A stretch of 64,000 nucleotides of DNA from Capra hircus (GCF_001704415.2 NC_030811.1:6982722-7046721), one strand, 5' to 3'; positions 12,816-22,779 are shown, counted from the stretch's first letter. Notes: generated from the letters alone by a model not told the origin. Numbers and translations: made by a program.

Positions 12816-13885
12816 AACACCTTTTGACTGTGTGGGTCACAAAAAAAGTGTCAAAAATTCTTAAAAAGATGGGAGTACTAGATCACTTTACTTATCTCTT
12901 GAGAAACCTGTATGCAGCTCAAGAAGCAACAGAACTGGACATGGAACAACTGACTGGTCCAAAATCAGGAAAGGAGTACAAAGCTAAATATTGTCACCCT
13001 TTTTGTTTAACTTACACACAGAGTACATCATGAGAAATGTTGGGTTGGATGAATCACAAACTGGAATCAAGATTGCTGGGAGAAATATCAATAACCTCAA
13101 ATATGCAGATGACACCACCCTTATGGCAGAAAGTGAAGAGGAACTAAAGAGCCTCTTGATGAGGGTGAAAAATGAGAGTGAAAAAGTTGATTTGAAACTC
13201 AGCATTCAAAATACTAAGATCATGGCATCAGGTCCCATCACTTCCTGGAAAATAGAAGGGGAAAAAGTGGAAGCACTGACAGATTTTCTTTTCTTGGGCT
13301 CCAAAATCACTGCAGTGACTGCAGTCATGAAATTAAAAGACACTAGCTCCTAAGAAGGAAAGCTATGACAAATCTAGACAGCATATTAAAAAATGGAGAC
13401 ATCACTTGCCAACAAAGGTCCATATAGTCCAAGCTATGGTTTTTCCAATAGTCAGGTACGAATGTGAGAGTTGGGCCATAAAGAAGGCTGAGCACTGAAG
13501 AATTGATGCTTTCAAATTGTGGTGCTGGAGAAGACTCTTGAGAGTCCCTTGGACAATAAGGCAATCAAACCAGTCAGTCCTAAAGAAAATCAACCCTGAA
13601 TATTCATTGGAAGGGCTGATACTGAAGCTGAAGCTCCAATACTTGGGCCACCTGATGTTGAAGAGCCAATTCATTGGAAAAGACCCTGGTGCTGGGAAAG
13701 ATTGAACAAAAGGAAAAGGGACCAACAGAGGATCAGATGGTTAGATAGCATCACGGGACTCAGTGGACATGAATTTGAGCAAACTCCAGGAGGTATTGGA
13801 GGATAGAGGAGCGTGGCACGCTACAGTCCACAGGGTCGCAAAGAGTTGGACTTGACTTGGTGATTGAATGACAATAATTTTGACT
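12816..13885 (+). mobile_element. BovB LINE 3' fragment
   Basis: Plus-strand BovB starting within the reverse transcriptase (FDCVGH-like text, then LLRNLYAAQEA, NNLKYADDTTLMAESEEELK at about 13,090-13,145) and running to the 3' end. Frameshifts break it. It lies in the oldest spacer copy only and is absent at the matching point of the spacers after gene copies 1 and 2 (around 16,750 and 19,460), so it inserted after the duplication. Confidence 0.9.
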
Positions 13886-14710
13886 ACTTTATCATTTCTT
13901 CTATGATCACTTCATGACTTACTTCAATTTTATGTCTCTAATGAGGTCAATATTGATAATCTCTCATTACCTACAAAATACATACACAGTTTAAAAGTTA
14001 GACCTTATTGGATCTATTTTTTTCAACGGATGAAGGATTATTGTCTAAAATACCAAGCCAGATGGCCATCAATCCCACTTCAAACACTTTTTATTACTAT
14101 ATATCATAAGCAGTCAATTATTGTTTGCAAGCACTAGTGTATTTTTTAGAACAAGAATATCAAATTTATCTTCCTTTCTCTGTGAAGTATAAGAAAATAG
14201 GATTACTTTAGCTGTGTGTGGCATACACAAACTTCAGGACAATTTTCACATGTCTCACCAAATGGTAGTTTTTCTTTGTGTTGAGAGTCACTGTAGGGGA
14301 CTGTTGAGCTCTCTCTTCCATCCACACTTTCTTTCCCTTGGTGTCCAGATTGTTAGTGCTTTTAATAAACAACTTTTCATAGAATAGGAGGTTAACTGCT
14401 TCACCAGAATTCCTTGAGCAAAATGGAACCTGCTCTGCAACAAAATGTATAGGATTTTGTTACTTGAAAATGAAAATAGTTTAAAAAAAAAAAACAAATA
14501 TTTTAAAATGAAAAGCACTGCTTTCATCACAGCAACACAAGAAAGGGATGCAATAGGAACTAGAATGATAAGTAGAAGTTACCAGGGAGGGAATCCTATG
14601 AGAAATACAACTTCACCCAGTTTAGAAGGCTTGGAATGAGGTATATATCCAGGACAGTAAGAAATAAGGAAGGATTGGGAATGATTTCAACTTTAACTAA
14701 ATATATCTTT

Positions 14711-14732
14711 TTCTTTTCTTTGTAAACCATAG
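14711..14732 (+). promoter_or_regulatory. Splice acceptor of GIMAP7-like copy 1 exon
   Basis: A pyrimidine-rich tract (TTCTTTTCTTTG) leads to ACCATAG, with exon sequence from 14,733. The same acceptor is at 17,442 and 20,150 before copies 2 and 3. The 5' exon to which it is spliced was not located. Confidence 0.65.
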
Positions 14733-14768
14733 TTGGCTTGCCTACACGCCACAGCCTCTGATGTGAGC

Positions 14769-15602
14769 ATGGCTGGTGCCAAGGACAATGCCCTGAGGAT
14801 CATGCTGGTCGGGAGGACAGAAAGTGGAAAAAGTGTAACTGCAAACACCATCCTTGGGGAACAAGTATTCGACTCTAAGATTCCTGCCCAATTTATTACC
14901 AAAAGTTGTCAGGAAGCATCCCAGAAGTGGAAGGGGAGAGATCTTCTCATTATTGATAGCCCAGGGCTCTTCTACACAAAGGAGAGCCAGAACGCTATCT
15001 TAAATGAAATTAAAAAATATCTCTTTACCTCCCACCACGGACTCCATGCCATCATTTTGGTCATACAGCTGGGCTGCTACACACAGGAAGAGCAGCAAAC
15101 CGTGGCATTGATCAAGAATCTGTTTGGGGAAGCAGCCATGAAGTACGTGATCATCTTGGTCACTCACAAAGAGGACAAGAGCCTGAGGGACAATGTGAGG
15201 GAGCTGAAAAAGCTACAAAGCCTCATCAAGGAGTGTGGAGACCGATACTGTGTCTTCAGTAACAGGACAGACCAGGCTGAGAAGGAAGCTCAGGTGCAGG
15301 AGCTGGTGGAGCTGATAGACAAGATGGTGCAGAACAACCAAGGGCCTTACTTTACCAACCCTGCACACAAGGGCACGGAGGTAAGAAAGAGAAAGGAGGA
15401 AGTCTTGAAGAAAATCTACCCTGATCACTTAGAAATACAGATTGTAAGGGTGGAAGAAGAGTGTGCTCAGGAGTGCAAGAAGAGTATAGGGGGAAAAGTG
15501 AGAAAAATTCAATTACTAAAGATGGACTACGAAGAAAAACTAAGAAATGTTAGGGAGGAGGTCCAAATAATGTCTTCAGTCATATATTTGAGGAAGTTAT
15601 GA
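14769..15602 (+). CDS. GIMAP7-like GTPase, copy 1
   Basis: An AIG1-type (GIMAP) GTPase of 277 residues in a single large coding exon, as in GIMAP7. The acceptor AG is at 14,731-14,732, so the exon opens at 14,733. I chose the ATG at 14,769 because the protein then starts a few residues before the G1 box, as the family does. Visible: G1 GRTESGKS (15-22), G3 DSPG (63-66), the GIMAP box HAIILV (93-98), THKED (132-136), a G5-like SN (164-165), and a charged, probably coiled-coil C-terminus without a membrane anchor. Oddities: G1 has Arg and Glu where most GIMAPs have Lys and Gly, G3 is DSPG rather than DTPG, and it is shorter than copy 3 after THKED. GIMAP7 is known as a cytosolic/lipid-droplet-associated GTPase able to dimerise and stimulate partner GTPases; that role is inferred here. 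Orthology to GIMAP7 rather than a neighbouring paralog is likely but not proven. Confidence 0.82.
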   Translation: MAGAKDNALRIMLVGRTESGKSVTANTILGEQVFDSKIPAQFITKSCQEASQKWKGRDLLIIDSPGLFYTKESQNAILNEIKKYLFTSHHGLHAIILVIQLGCYTQEEQQTVALIKNLFGEAAMKYVIILVTHKEDKSLRDNVRELKKLQSLIKECGDRYCVFSNRTDQAEKEAQVQELVELIDKMVQNNQGPYFTNPAHKGTEVRKRKEEVLKKIYPDHLEIQIVRVEEECAQECKKSIGGKVRKIQLLKMDYEEKLRNVREEVQIMSSVIYLRKL

Positions 15603-16286
15603 AGTTGCATTTAAAAACATTTCATTTCTAGCAGTATATAATTTTTTAACAAAAATCTGATGCATTGGGCATATTTATCGGGTTGATGTGAGGAATGAAT
15701 CCAATTTTATACTTTTTAAAATATTCAAACCAATTCTTCACTGGTGTGGAATGTTGGGTTTGTTATACACTAAATTTCCCTAAACTAACGAGTGTTTGTC
15801 TAGATTTTCTATGTTTTCCTTTGGTCTATCTATTTGTGTGCCAATACTCTAAGGGGTTTTCCATATTATTTATATTCTGGCCTCCTCTTTTGTTCTATTT
15901 CTAATTCTCAGTACTATAATTACATTCCTATAACAAATATATTGTCTTTGTATTGACAGATTTCTCAAATATCATGGGAAAGTTAGGTGGAGATGGTTTT
16001 AGTTTCAGAGACAAAGTATTTCCCCATTAAGTAAGTTTCTGCCTCTCAAGAGGAGTAGAGAGATAAGAAAGTATGTGTCAATTCATATTTTATAGAACTT
16101 TTTTTTTTTTTTTTTACAGTGAATGGCTATTGATGGGTTGTATTAATGATTTTCCTCTCATTGACCCTCCCCCCGACTCTAGTTTCCTAGAGTAAATCCC
16201 GCTTGGTCAGAATTGAACCCTTTTTCAAATGTTGTCTGATTCTATTTTTGCTAATGTTTTATTAGGATTTTCTGTTGGTATTCATA

Positions 16287-16520
16287 GAGCTTCCCAGGTA
16301 GCACAGTGGTAAAGACTCTGCCTGCCAATGCAGGAGATGCAAGAGACTCCATTTTGGTCCCTGGGTCGGGAAGATCTCCAACTGAATTTTGGAGTAGGAA
16401 ATAGCAACCTGCTCCAGTATTTTTGTCCAGAGAATTCCATGAGCTGGGTGCCTGGTGGGCTACAGTCCATGAGGTAGCAAATCATCAGATACAACTAGGC
16501 AGCTGAGTATAATAACAACA
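16287..16520 (+). mobile_element. Bov-tA SINE with target-site duplication
   Basis: tRNA-like head (AGCTTCCCAGGTAGCACAGTGG) and Bov-tA body. It is flanked by TTGGTATTCATA at 16,275-16,286 and TTGGTACTCATA at 16,521-16,532. The empty site is seen in the oldest spacer near 12,590, so this insertion falls between the two duplication events. Confidence 0.9.
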
Positions 16521-17031
16521 TTGGTACTCATAAATGAGATTCGTAAGTAGTTTTCTTTTCTGGTACAATCTTTGTCAGTTTGGCAGCTCACAGTTACGTT
16601 TACTTCTTAGAAAGGATTTGAAGGTTTACCTTTTTCCTTTATATTCTGAAATAATTTAAGTGAAATTGGGATTCTGTGGTCACCGAGAGTTTAATAGAAT
16701 TCTCCTGTGAAACTGTCTGGGACTTATGCTGTTTGGTGGGGAGCCCTTCCACTACTTTCTCTATAATTTCTTCCATTACCACTGGTTTCCTTCAATTTTA
16801 TGCTTTTAATGAGGTCAATATTAATAAGCTTTTCCTTTGTGTTGGAGTCCCCATAGGGGACTGTTGTGCTCTCTCTTCCATCCACCCTTTCTTTCCATTT
16901 GTGTCCAGCTTGTTAGAGCTTTTCAATGAACAGTCTTTCATAGGATAAGATGCTAACTTCTTCCACCAGGACTCCTGAGATTTGGTATCTTAAACAAAAT
17001 CAGACTTCCTCCAGACCAACATGTATGGTAT

Positions 17032-17165
17032 TTTGCTGTTGTTTAGTTGCCACGTCATGTCTGATTCTTTGCAACACCATGGACTGCGGCCCACCAGGCT
17101 CCTGTGTCCCTGGGATTTTCCAGGCAAGGATACTGGAGTGGGTTGCCATTTCCATCTCCATTTTA
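17032..17165 (-). mobile_element. Short Bov-tA-type SINE
   Basis: Reverse-complement Bov-tA body (TTTAGTTGCCACGTCATGTC through GTTGCCATTTCCATCTCC). It lacks the tRNA-like head. Its duplicate is at 19,741-19,870. Confidence 0.8.
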
Positions 17166-17442
17166 GACATAAAGACAGTGAGAAAAAAAAAAAAAAAAAA
17201 CCAAGATAAAAACAGACTTTAAAATGGAAATCACTGCTTTTATCACAGCAACACAAGAAAGCGATGCAATGGGAACTAGAATAATATGTAGAAGATATTT
17301 GGGAGGGAATCCTACAAGAAATACAGCTTTGCCCGGTTTAGAAAACTTGGAATGATTTATAGATTCAGGAGAGTAAGAAAGGGTTGGGAATGGTTTCAAG
17401 TTTATCTAAATATATATTTTTTCTTTTCCTGGAAAACCATAG

Positions 17443-18222
17443 CTGACTTGCCCACACTGTACAGCTAATGTCCAGTATAAAACTCTGAGGATCGTGCTGG
17501 TCGGAAAGACCAGAAGTGGGAAAAGTGCGACTGCAAACACCATCCTCGGGGAAAAGGTCTTCGAGTCTAAGATTGCTGCCGAAGTTGTTACCAAAACTTG
17601 TCAGAAAGCATCCCGGACATGGAAAGGGAGAGAGCTTCTTGTCGTTGACACCCCAGGGCTCTTCAACACCAAGGAGAGCCTGAACACAACCTGCAGGGAA
17701 ATCTCCCAATGTGTCCTCACCTCCTGTCCCGGGCCGCATGCCATCATCTTGGTCCTGAGGCTGGGCCGCTACACACAGGAAGAGCAGCAAACCGTGGCAT
17801 TGATCAAGAATCTGTTTGGGGAAGCAGCCATGAAGTACATGATCATCTTGTTCACTCACAAAGAGGAGCTGGAGGACCTGAGCCTGAGCAACTTTTTGGA
17901 GAACGCCGATGTAAACCTACAAAGGCTCATCAAGGAGTGTGGAGAGCGCTGCTGTGCCATCAGTAACAGCAAAAACACAGACCAGGCTGAGAAGGAGGCT
18001 CAGGTGCAGGAGCTGGTGGAGCTGATAGACAAGATGGTACAGGACAACCAAGGAGCTTACTTTACCAACCCTGCACACAAGGGCACAGAGGTAAGAAAGA
18101 GAAAGGAGGAAGTCTTGAAGAAAATCTACCCTGATCACTTAGAGATACAGATTCTAAGAGTGGAAGAGGAGTGTGCTCAGGAATGCAAGAAGAGTATGTG
18201 GGTTAAAGTGAGAAAAATTTAA
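17443..18222 (+). pseudogene. GIMAP7-like GTPase, copy 2, truncated mosaic
   Basis: The exon opens at 17,443 after the AG at 17,441-17,442. The frame encodes 259 residues from the exon start: G1 GKTRSGKS, DTPG, THKEE and a CAISNSK region. There is no in-frame ATG between the acceptor and G1; the first in-frame Met is deep in the GTPase domain (AAMKYM). The only nearby ATG (17,468) is out of frame and closes after six codons. The frame ends at TAA 18,220-18,222, where copy 1 has CAA, although copy 1-like sequence continues to 18,311. Upstream DNA equals that of copy 3. The first two thirds of the exon resemble copy 3, and the last third and 3' flank resemble copy 1. Without an upstream coding exon it should be non-functional. 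An upstream exon supplying the start cannot be excluded. Confidence 0.72.
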
Positions 18223-18995
18223 TTACTAATGATGGGCTACGAAGAAAAACTAAGAAATGTTAGGGAGGAGGTCCAAATAATGTCTTCAGTCATATATTTG
18301 AGGAAGTTATGAAGTTGCATTTAAAAACATTTCATTTCTAGCAGTATACAGTTTAATCTTTTAACAAAAATCGGATGCATTTGGTACATTTCTCGGGTTG
18401 ATGTGAGGAATGAACCCAATTTTATACTTTTTAAAATATTCAAACCAATTCTTCACTGGTGTGGAATGTTGGGTTTGTTATACACTAAATTTCCCTAAAC
18501 TAACGAGTGTTTGTCTAGATTTTCTATGTTTTCCTTTGGTCTGTCTGTTTGTGTGCCAATACTCTAAGGGGTTTTCCATATTATTTATATTCTGACCTCC
18601 TCTTTTGTTCTATTTCTAATTCTCAATACTGTAATTACATTCCTATAACAAATATATTTTCTTTGTATTGACAGATTTCTCAAATATCATGTGAAAGTTA
18701 GGTGGAGATGGTTTTAGTTTCAGAGACAAAGTATTTCCCCATTAAGTAAGTTTCTGCCTCTCAAGAGGAGTAGAGAGATAAGAAAGTATGTGTCAATTCA
18801 TATTTTATAGAACTTTTTTTTTTCACAATGAATGGCTATTGATGGGTTGTATTAATGATTTTCCTCTCATTGACCCTCCCCCCGACTCTAGTTTCCTAGA
18901 GTAAATCCCACTTGGTCAGAATTGAACCCTTTTTCAAATGTTGTCTGATTCTATTTTTGCTAATGTTTTATTGGGATTTTCTGTTGGTATTCATA

Positions 18996-19229
18996 GAGCT
19001 TCCCAGGTAGCACAGTGGTAAAGAATCTGCCTGCCAATGCAGGAGATGCAAGAGACTCCATTTTGGTCCCTGGGTCGGGAAGATCTCCAACTGAATTTTG
19101 GAGTAGGAAATAGCAACCTGCTCCAGTATTTTTGTCCAGAGAATTCCATGAGCTGGGTGCCTGGTGGGCTACAGTCCATGAGGTAGCAAATCATCAGATA
19201 CAACTAGGCAACTGAGTATAATAACAACA
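18996..19229 (+). mobile_element. Bov-tA SINE, duplicated copy
   Basis: Duplicate of the SINE at 16,287-16,520 with the same flanking repeat (18,984-18,995 and 19,230-19,241). It was copied with the spacer rather than inserted independently. Confidence 0.9.
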
Positions 19230-19740
19230 TTGGTACTCATAAATGAGATTCGTAAGTAGTTTTCTTTTCTGGTACAATCTTTGTCAGTTTGGCAGCTCAC
19301 AGTTACGTTTACTTCTTAGAAAGGATTTGAAGGTTTACCTTTTTCCCTTACATTCTGAAATAATTTAAGTGAAATTGGGATTCTGTGGTCACCGAGAGTT
19401 TAATAGAATTCTCCTGTGAAACTGTCTGGGACTTATGCTGTTTGGTGGGGAGCCCTTCCACTACTTTCTCTATAATTTCTTCCATTACCACTGGTTTCCT
19501 TCAATTTTATGCTTTTAATGAGGTCAATATTAATAAGCTTTTCCTTTGTGTTGGAGTCCCCATAGGGGACTGTTGTGCTCTCTCTTCCATCCACCCTTTC
19601 TTTCCATTTGTGTCCAGCTTGTTAGAGCTTTTCAATGAACAGTCTTTCATAGGATAAGATGCTAACTTCTTCCACCAGGACTCCTGAGATTTGGTATCTT
19701 AAACAAAATCAGACTTCCTCCAGACCAACATGTATGGTAT

Positions 19741-19870
19741 TTTGCTGTTGTTTAGTTGCCACGTCATGTCTGATTCTTTGCAACACCATGGACTGCGGCC
19801 CACCAGGCTCCTGTGTCCCTGGGATTTCCAGGCAAGGATACTGGAGTGGGTTGCCATTTCCATCTCCATT
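19741..19870 (-). mobile_element. Short Bov-tA-type SINE, duplicated copy
   Basis: Duplicate of 17,032-17,165, differing by one base in the TTTCC run. An A-run follows at about 19,891-19,908. Confidence 0.8.
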
Positions 19871-20150
19871 TTAGACATAAAGACAGTGAGAAAAAAAAAA
19901 AAAAAAAACCAAGATAAAAACAGACTTTAAAATGGAAATCACTGCTTTTATCACAGCAACACAAGAAAGCGATGCAATGGGAACTAGAATAATATGTAGA
20001 AGATATTTGGGAGGGAATCCTACAAGAAATACAGCTTTGCCCGGTTTAGAAAACTTGGAATGATTTATAGATTCAGGAGAGTAAGAAAGGGTTGGGAATG
20101 GTTTCAAGTTTATCTAAATATATATTTTTTCTTTTCCTGGAAAACCATAG

Positions 20151-21062
20151 CTGACTTGCCCACACTGTACAGCTAATGTCCAGTATAAAACTCTGAGGAT
20201 AGTGCTGGTCGGGAAGACAGGAAGTGGGAAAAGTGCGACTGCAAACACCATCCTCGGGGAAAAGGTCTTCGAGTCTAAGATTGCTGCCGAAGCTGTTACT
20301 AAACGTTGTCGGAAAGCATCCCGGAAATGGAAGGGGAGAGAACTAATTGTTGTTGACACCCCAGGGCTCTTCGACACCAAGAATAGCCTGAACACGACTT
20401 GCAGGGAAATCTGCCGATGTGTCCTCACCTCCTGTCCCGGGCCTCATGCCATCGTCTTGGTCCTGAGGCTGGGCCGCTACACACAGGAAGAGCAGCAAAC
20501 CGTGGAGCTGGTCAAGGCTTTGTTTGGGGAAGCAGCCATGAAGTATATGATCATCTTATTCACTCGCAAAGAGGAGCTGGAGGACCAGAACCTGAGTGAC
20601 TTTTTGGAGAATGCGGATGTAAACCTACGAAGCCTCATCAAGGAGTGTGGAGAGCGCTGCTGTGCCATCAGTAACAGCAAAAACACAGACCAGGCTGAGA
20701 ACGAAGCTCAGATGCAGGAACTGGTGGAGCTGATAGAGAACATGGTGAAGAACAACCAAGGGACTTACTTTTCTGATGCCATATACAAGAACACAGTGGA
20801 AAGACTGAGGAGGCGGGAAGAAGTCTTGAAGGAAATCTATCATGATCAATTAAAAACAGATATCCAAAAAGTAGAAATGGAGTGTGCTCAGGCATGCCAA
20901 AATAGGATGCAGGAAAAAGAGAGAAAAATTAAGTTACTAAAGATGGAATATGAAGAAAAACTAAGAAATGCTAGGGAGGAGGCCCAAAACAGTATCTTCA
21001 GAGATAAACAAAATGGCAATATGAATTTTCCTTCAAGAACAAGTAATTGGTTTAAGAAGTAA
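20151..21062 (+). CDS. GIMAP7-like GTPase, copy 3, start codon not in exon
   Basis: An open frame of 303 codons from the acceptor (AG 20,149-20,150) to TAA 21,060-21,062; this is the copy closest in length to GIMAP7 (about 300 residues). It shows canonical G1 GKTGSGKS, DTPG, the GIMAP box HAIVLVLRLG, TRKEE, CAISNSK, and a charged coiled-coil-like tail with EMEYEEKLRN-type heptads and no membrane segment. The residues before G1 read QYKTLRIVLV. As in copy 2 there is no in-frame ATG between acceptor and G1, whereas copy 1 has one. Either a 5' exon supplies the start, a non-AUG codon is used, or the gene is dead despite an intact frame. The intact 900-nt frame favours a functional gene with an unseen upstream coding exon. 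If translated, it should be a cytosolic GTP-binding protein of lymphoid cells. Confidence 0.65.
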   Translation: MTCPHCTANVQYKTLRIVLVGKTGSGKSATANTILGEKVFESKIAAEAVTKRCRKASRKWKGRELIVVDTPGLFDTKNSLNTTCREICRCVLTSCPGPHAIVLVLRLGRYTQEEQQTVELVKALFGEAAMKYMIILFTRKEELEDQNLSDFLENADVNLRSLIKECGERCCAISNSKNTDQAENEAQMQELVELIENMVKNNQGTYFSDAIYKNTVERLRRREEVLKEIYHDQLKTDIQKVEMECAQACQNRMQEKERKIKLLKMEYEEKLRNAREEAQNSIFRDKQNGNMNFPSRTSNWFKK

Positions 21063-22450
21063 CTATTTTCTCACAGTTTACTATGGTTAGCAAAGCATCT
21101 TTCCAGCTCACTCCCTACCCTCTCCACGTCTGCCTCCCCACCAACAGACATCAGCTAATTTAAGAAATTACAAAATTGCCAAGTTTGAGTGCTAGCTCAT
21201 TACACATGGTAAAGACTTAAATGAAAGGAATTTGAAGGCTGAAATGCATCCTGCATTGAGCCTTACCACTACCTGTGAAACACAGTACACAGGCCCCTTG
21301 TGAACATTGTGTGACTGTCAGCAAAACTTCTGGTCCCCCCAGCAGCATTGTTCTCTGGTTCGTGAGAGATGAGATGATAAATATTTGTTGTTTTTAGCCG
21401 CTAAACTTTGGGGTAATTTGTTACACAGCAGTAGATAACTAGTACAAGATGTATGTTAATACATATATATAAAAATATGTCTTGAAATACTGGCCACTTG
21501 CTGCTGGGGAAGGGAACTTCAGTTTCTAGGAATCAGGGGTGGAAGGAAACTTACTTTTTACTATAAGCTCTTTGATCTATTTCAGCATATTGTTTATTCA
21601 ACAAATGAACAAAGATAATAAAATTTATTACAAATAATAAAATTTGTAATATTCTCCAACAAACAATAATTCCAAAGGGCCATTTCAAAAACAATTGTCT
21701 TATTTGTCTCCGCTTTCCTTTTCTAGGTGCTGGCTTAAAGTTCTTCCACCTATAAATTCAGATAGCTCTGTGCCAGAATGTTCCATTTCCCCCTGAAGAT
21801 CCACTGTCTTCCCTTTTTGGTTCTTTGGCCCTGCCAGGGACCACATCCTGGGGTGCAATGTTCTCTGACTCTCTCTTAGACACTACCAGTGAGAAGGCCA
21901 ACAAAGGATCTGTGGGAGCCAGAGAATTAGATGAGGACATTTGTCTCCTGGATCCCTCTCTGCCCAGTCCTATCTATCCAGCTGTCACCTCCAACCAAAG
22001 GTCCAGCCACAGGCACTGGGGGCTCTCAGGTCTGACCAGTAGAATACACCTGTATAGGAGTCCTGTCATACCTGTAGTGTGGCCAAAACAAAACTTTTGA
22101 CTGTTTCCAGAGATCACAGCTTGACCCAAGAGTGAATTTTAATTTTCAAAAATGCCCAATCTGGTGATTAGGGTAAATGGTAAAGTTGTAAGAAGTAGTC
22201 ATTAAATAAAGAGACTAATTCGCTTTTAGGATCCTTAAGTCTAAAGTCAATGCTTCTGGAAAGGTTTCAGTTGAGTTGTGAAATGTGGAAAGAGGGTTAG
22301 AATATGTGACTTAGCCCAAAGGGGTGTGAATTTGAGTGATGGCAATAATTTGACAATACAAAACAAAGCTTTGTTAAAATAAAGTAATTGTTGAGAATTT
22401 ATGCCTAGTTTCTCGTATGTTTCTTTTTTAAATAATTTTTTTAATGTGGA
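21063..22450. other. Intergenic; MLT1-like LTR end at about 21,290-21,450
   Basis: The segment around 21,370-21,450 reads like the 3' end of an ERVL-MaLR (MLT1-type) LTR: ATAAATATTTGTTG, a SCTAAACTTTGGGGTAAT-type motif, then TTACACAGCAGTAGATAACTA. This is an old, non-coding retroviral-type relic. The rest shows only short frames and no recognisable gene. Confidence 0.5.
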
Positions 22451-22452
22451 CA

Positions 22453-22618
22453 GTTTTTAAAGTCTTTATTAAATTTGTTACTGTATTGCTTCTGTTTTAC
22501 GTTTTGGCTTTTGGCCAGGAGGTATGTGGAGCCTTAGCTCCCCAATCAGAGAGCAAACCCACATCCCCTGCATTAGAAGGCAAAGTCCTAACCACTGGAC
22601 CACCAGGAAAGTACCTCT
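22453..22618 (-). mobile_element. CHR-type (tRNA-Glu-derived) SINE
   Basis: The reverse complement gives the CHR pattern: GGTGGTCCAGTGGTTAGGAC, a GGTT-type B box region and GGGAGCTAAG, ending in a degenerate A-rich tail. The family is found in ruminants and cetaceans. Confidence 0.75.
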
Positions 22619-22779
22619 GGTATGTTTCTTAACACAGCGGTCTAGGTCTGCCTAGATTTCTAGAAAAATATAAAGGGGTCAGATATTTAAAGGATAAAAT
22701 TTGGGAAATAGTGAGAAAGTATTTTTTCTTATGGGATTAATAATGCCATTGGTTTCCTTGTTACCTAAAATTGTATAGT

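Larger units (their letters stand above)
11950..14732 (+). repeat. Diverged first copy of the GIMAP7-like spacer unit
   Basis: The stretches 11,950-12,815 and 13,886-14,732 align by eye to the spacers that follow gene copies 1 and 2 (for example 11,965-12,180 with 15,635-15,830, and 14,270-14,700 with 16,840-17,440). It is the oldest of three copies. It lacks the Bov-tA present in the two later spacers and carries a private BovB insertion. No GIMAP exon precedes it, so the array is truncated on this side. Confidence 0.75.
15603..17442 (+). repeat. Tandem spacer unit, second copy
   Basis: About 1.84 kb between GIMAP7-like copies 1 and 2. It is repeated at 18,311-20,150 with roughly twenty differences by eye, most of them in the first few hundred bases. 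The last several hundred bases up to the splice acceptor are identical or nearly so. A 90-codon frame (16,676-16,948) is present in both copies only because the DNA is duplicated; nothing suggests it is coding. It contains two SINEs and an A-run at about 17,184-17,201. Confidence 0.9.
18223..20150 (+). repeat. 3' remnant of copy 2 and third spacer copy
   Basis: 18,223-18,310 is the untranslated remainder of the copy 1-like 3' exon end. 18,311-20,150 repeats 15,603-17,442 almost exactly, including both SINEs and the splice acceptor, as expected from a recent tandem duplication with a period of about 2.7 kb. Confidence 0.9.

Noticed and set aside
16300..16345. tRNA-like A and B boxes here and in many other places
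   Set aside because: These are heads of Bov-tA or CHR SINEs. They are degenerate, followed by SINE bodies, and do not fold into complete tRNAs.
16676..16948. A 90-codon frame perfectly conserved at 19,385-19,657, suggesting a small gene
   Set aside because: Its conservation is explained by the recent spacer duplication, since non-coding DNA around it is equally conserved. The oldest spacer does not keep the frame.
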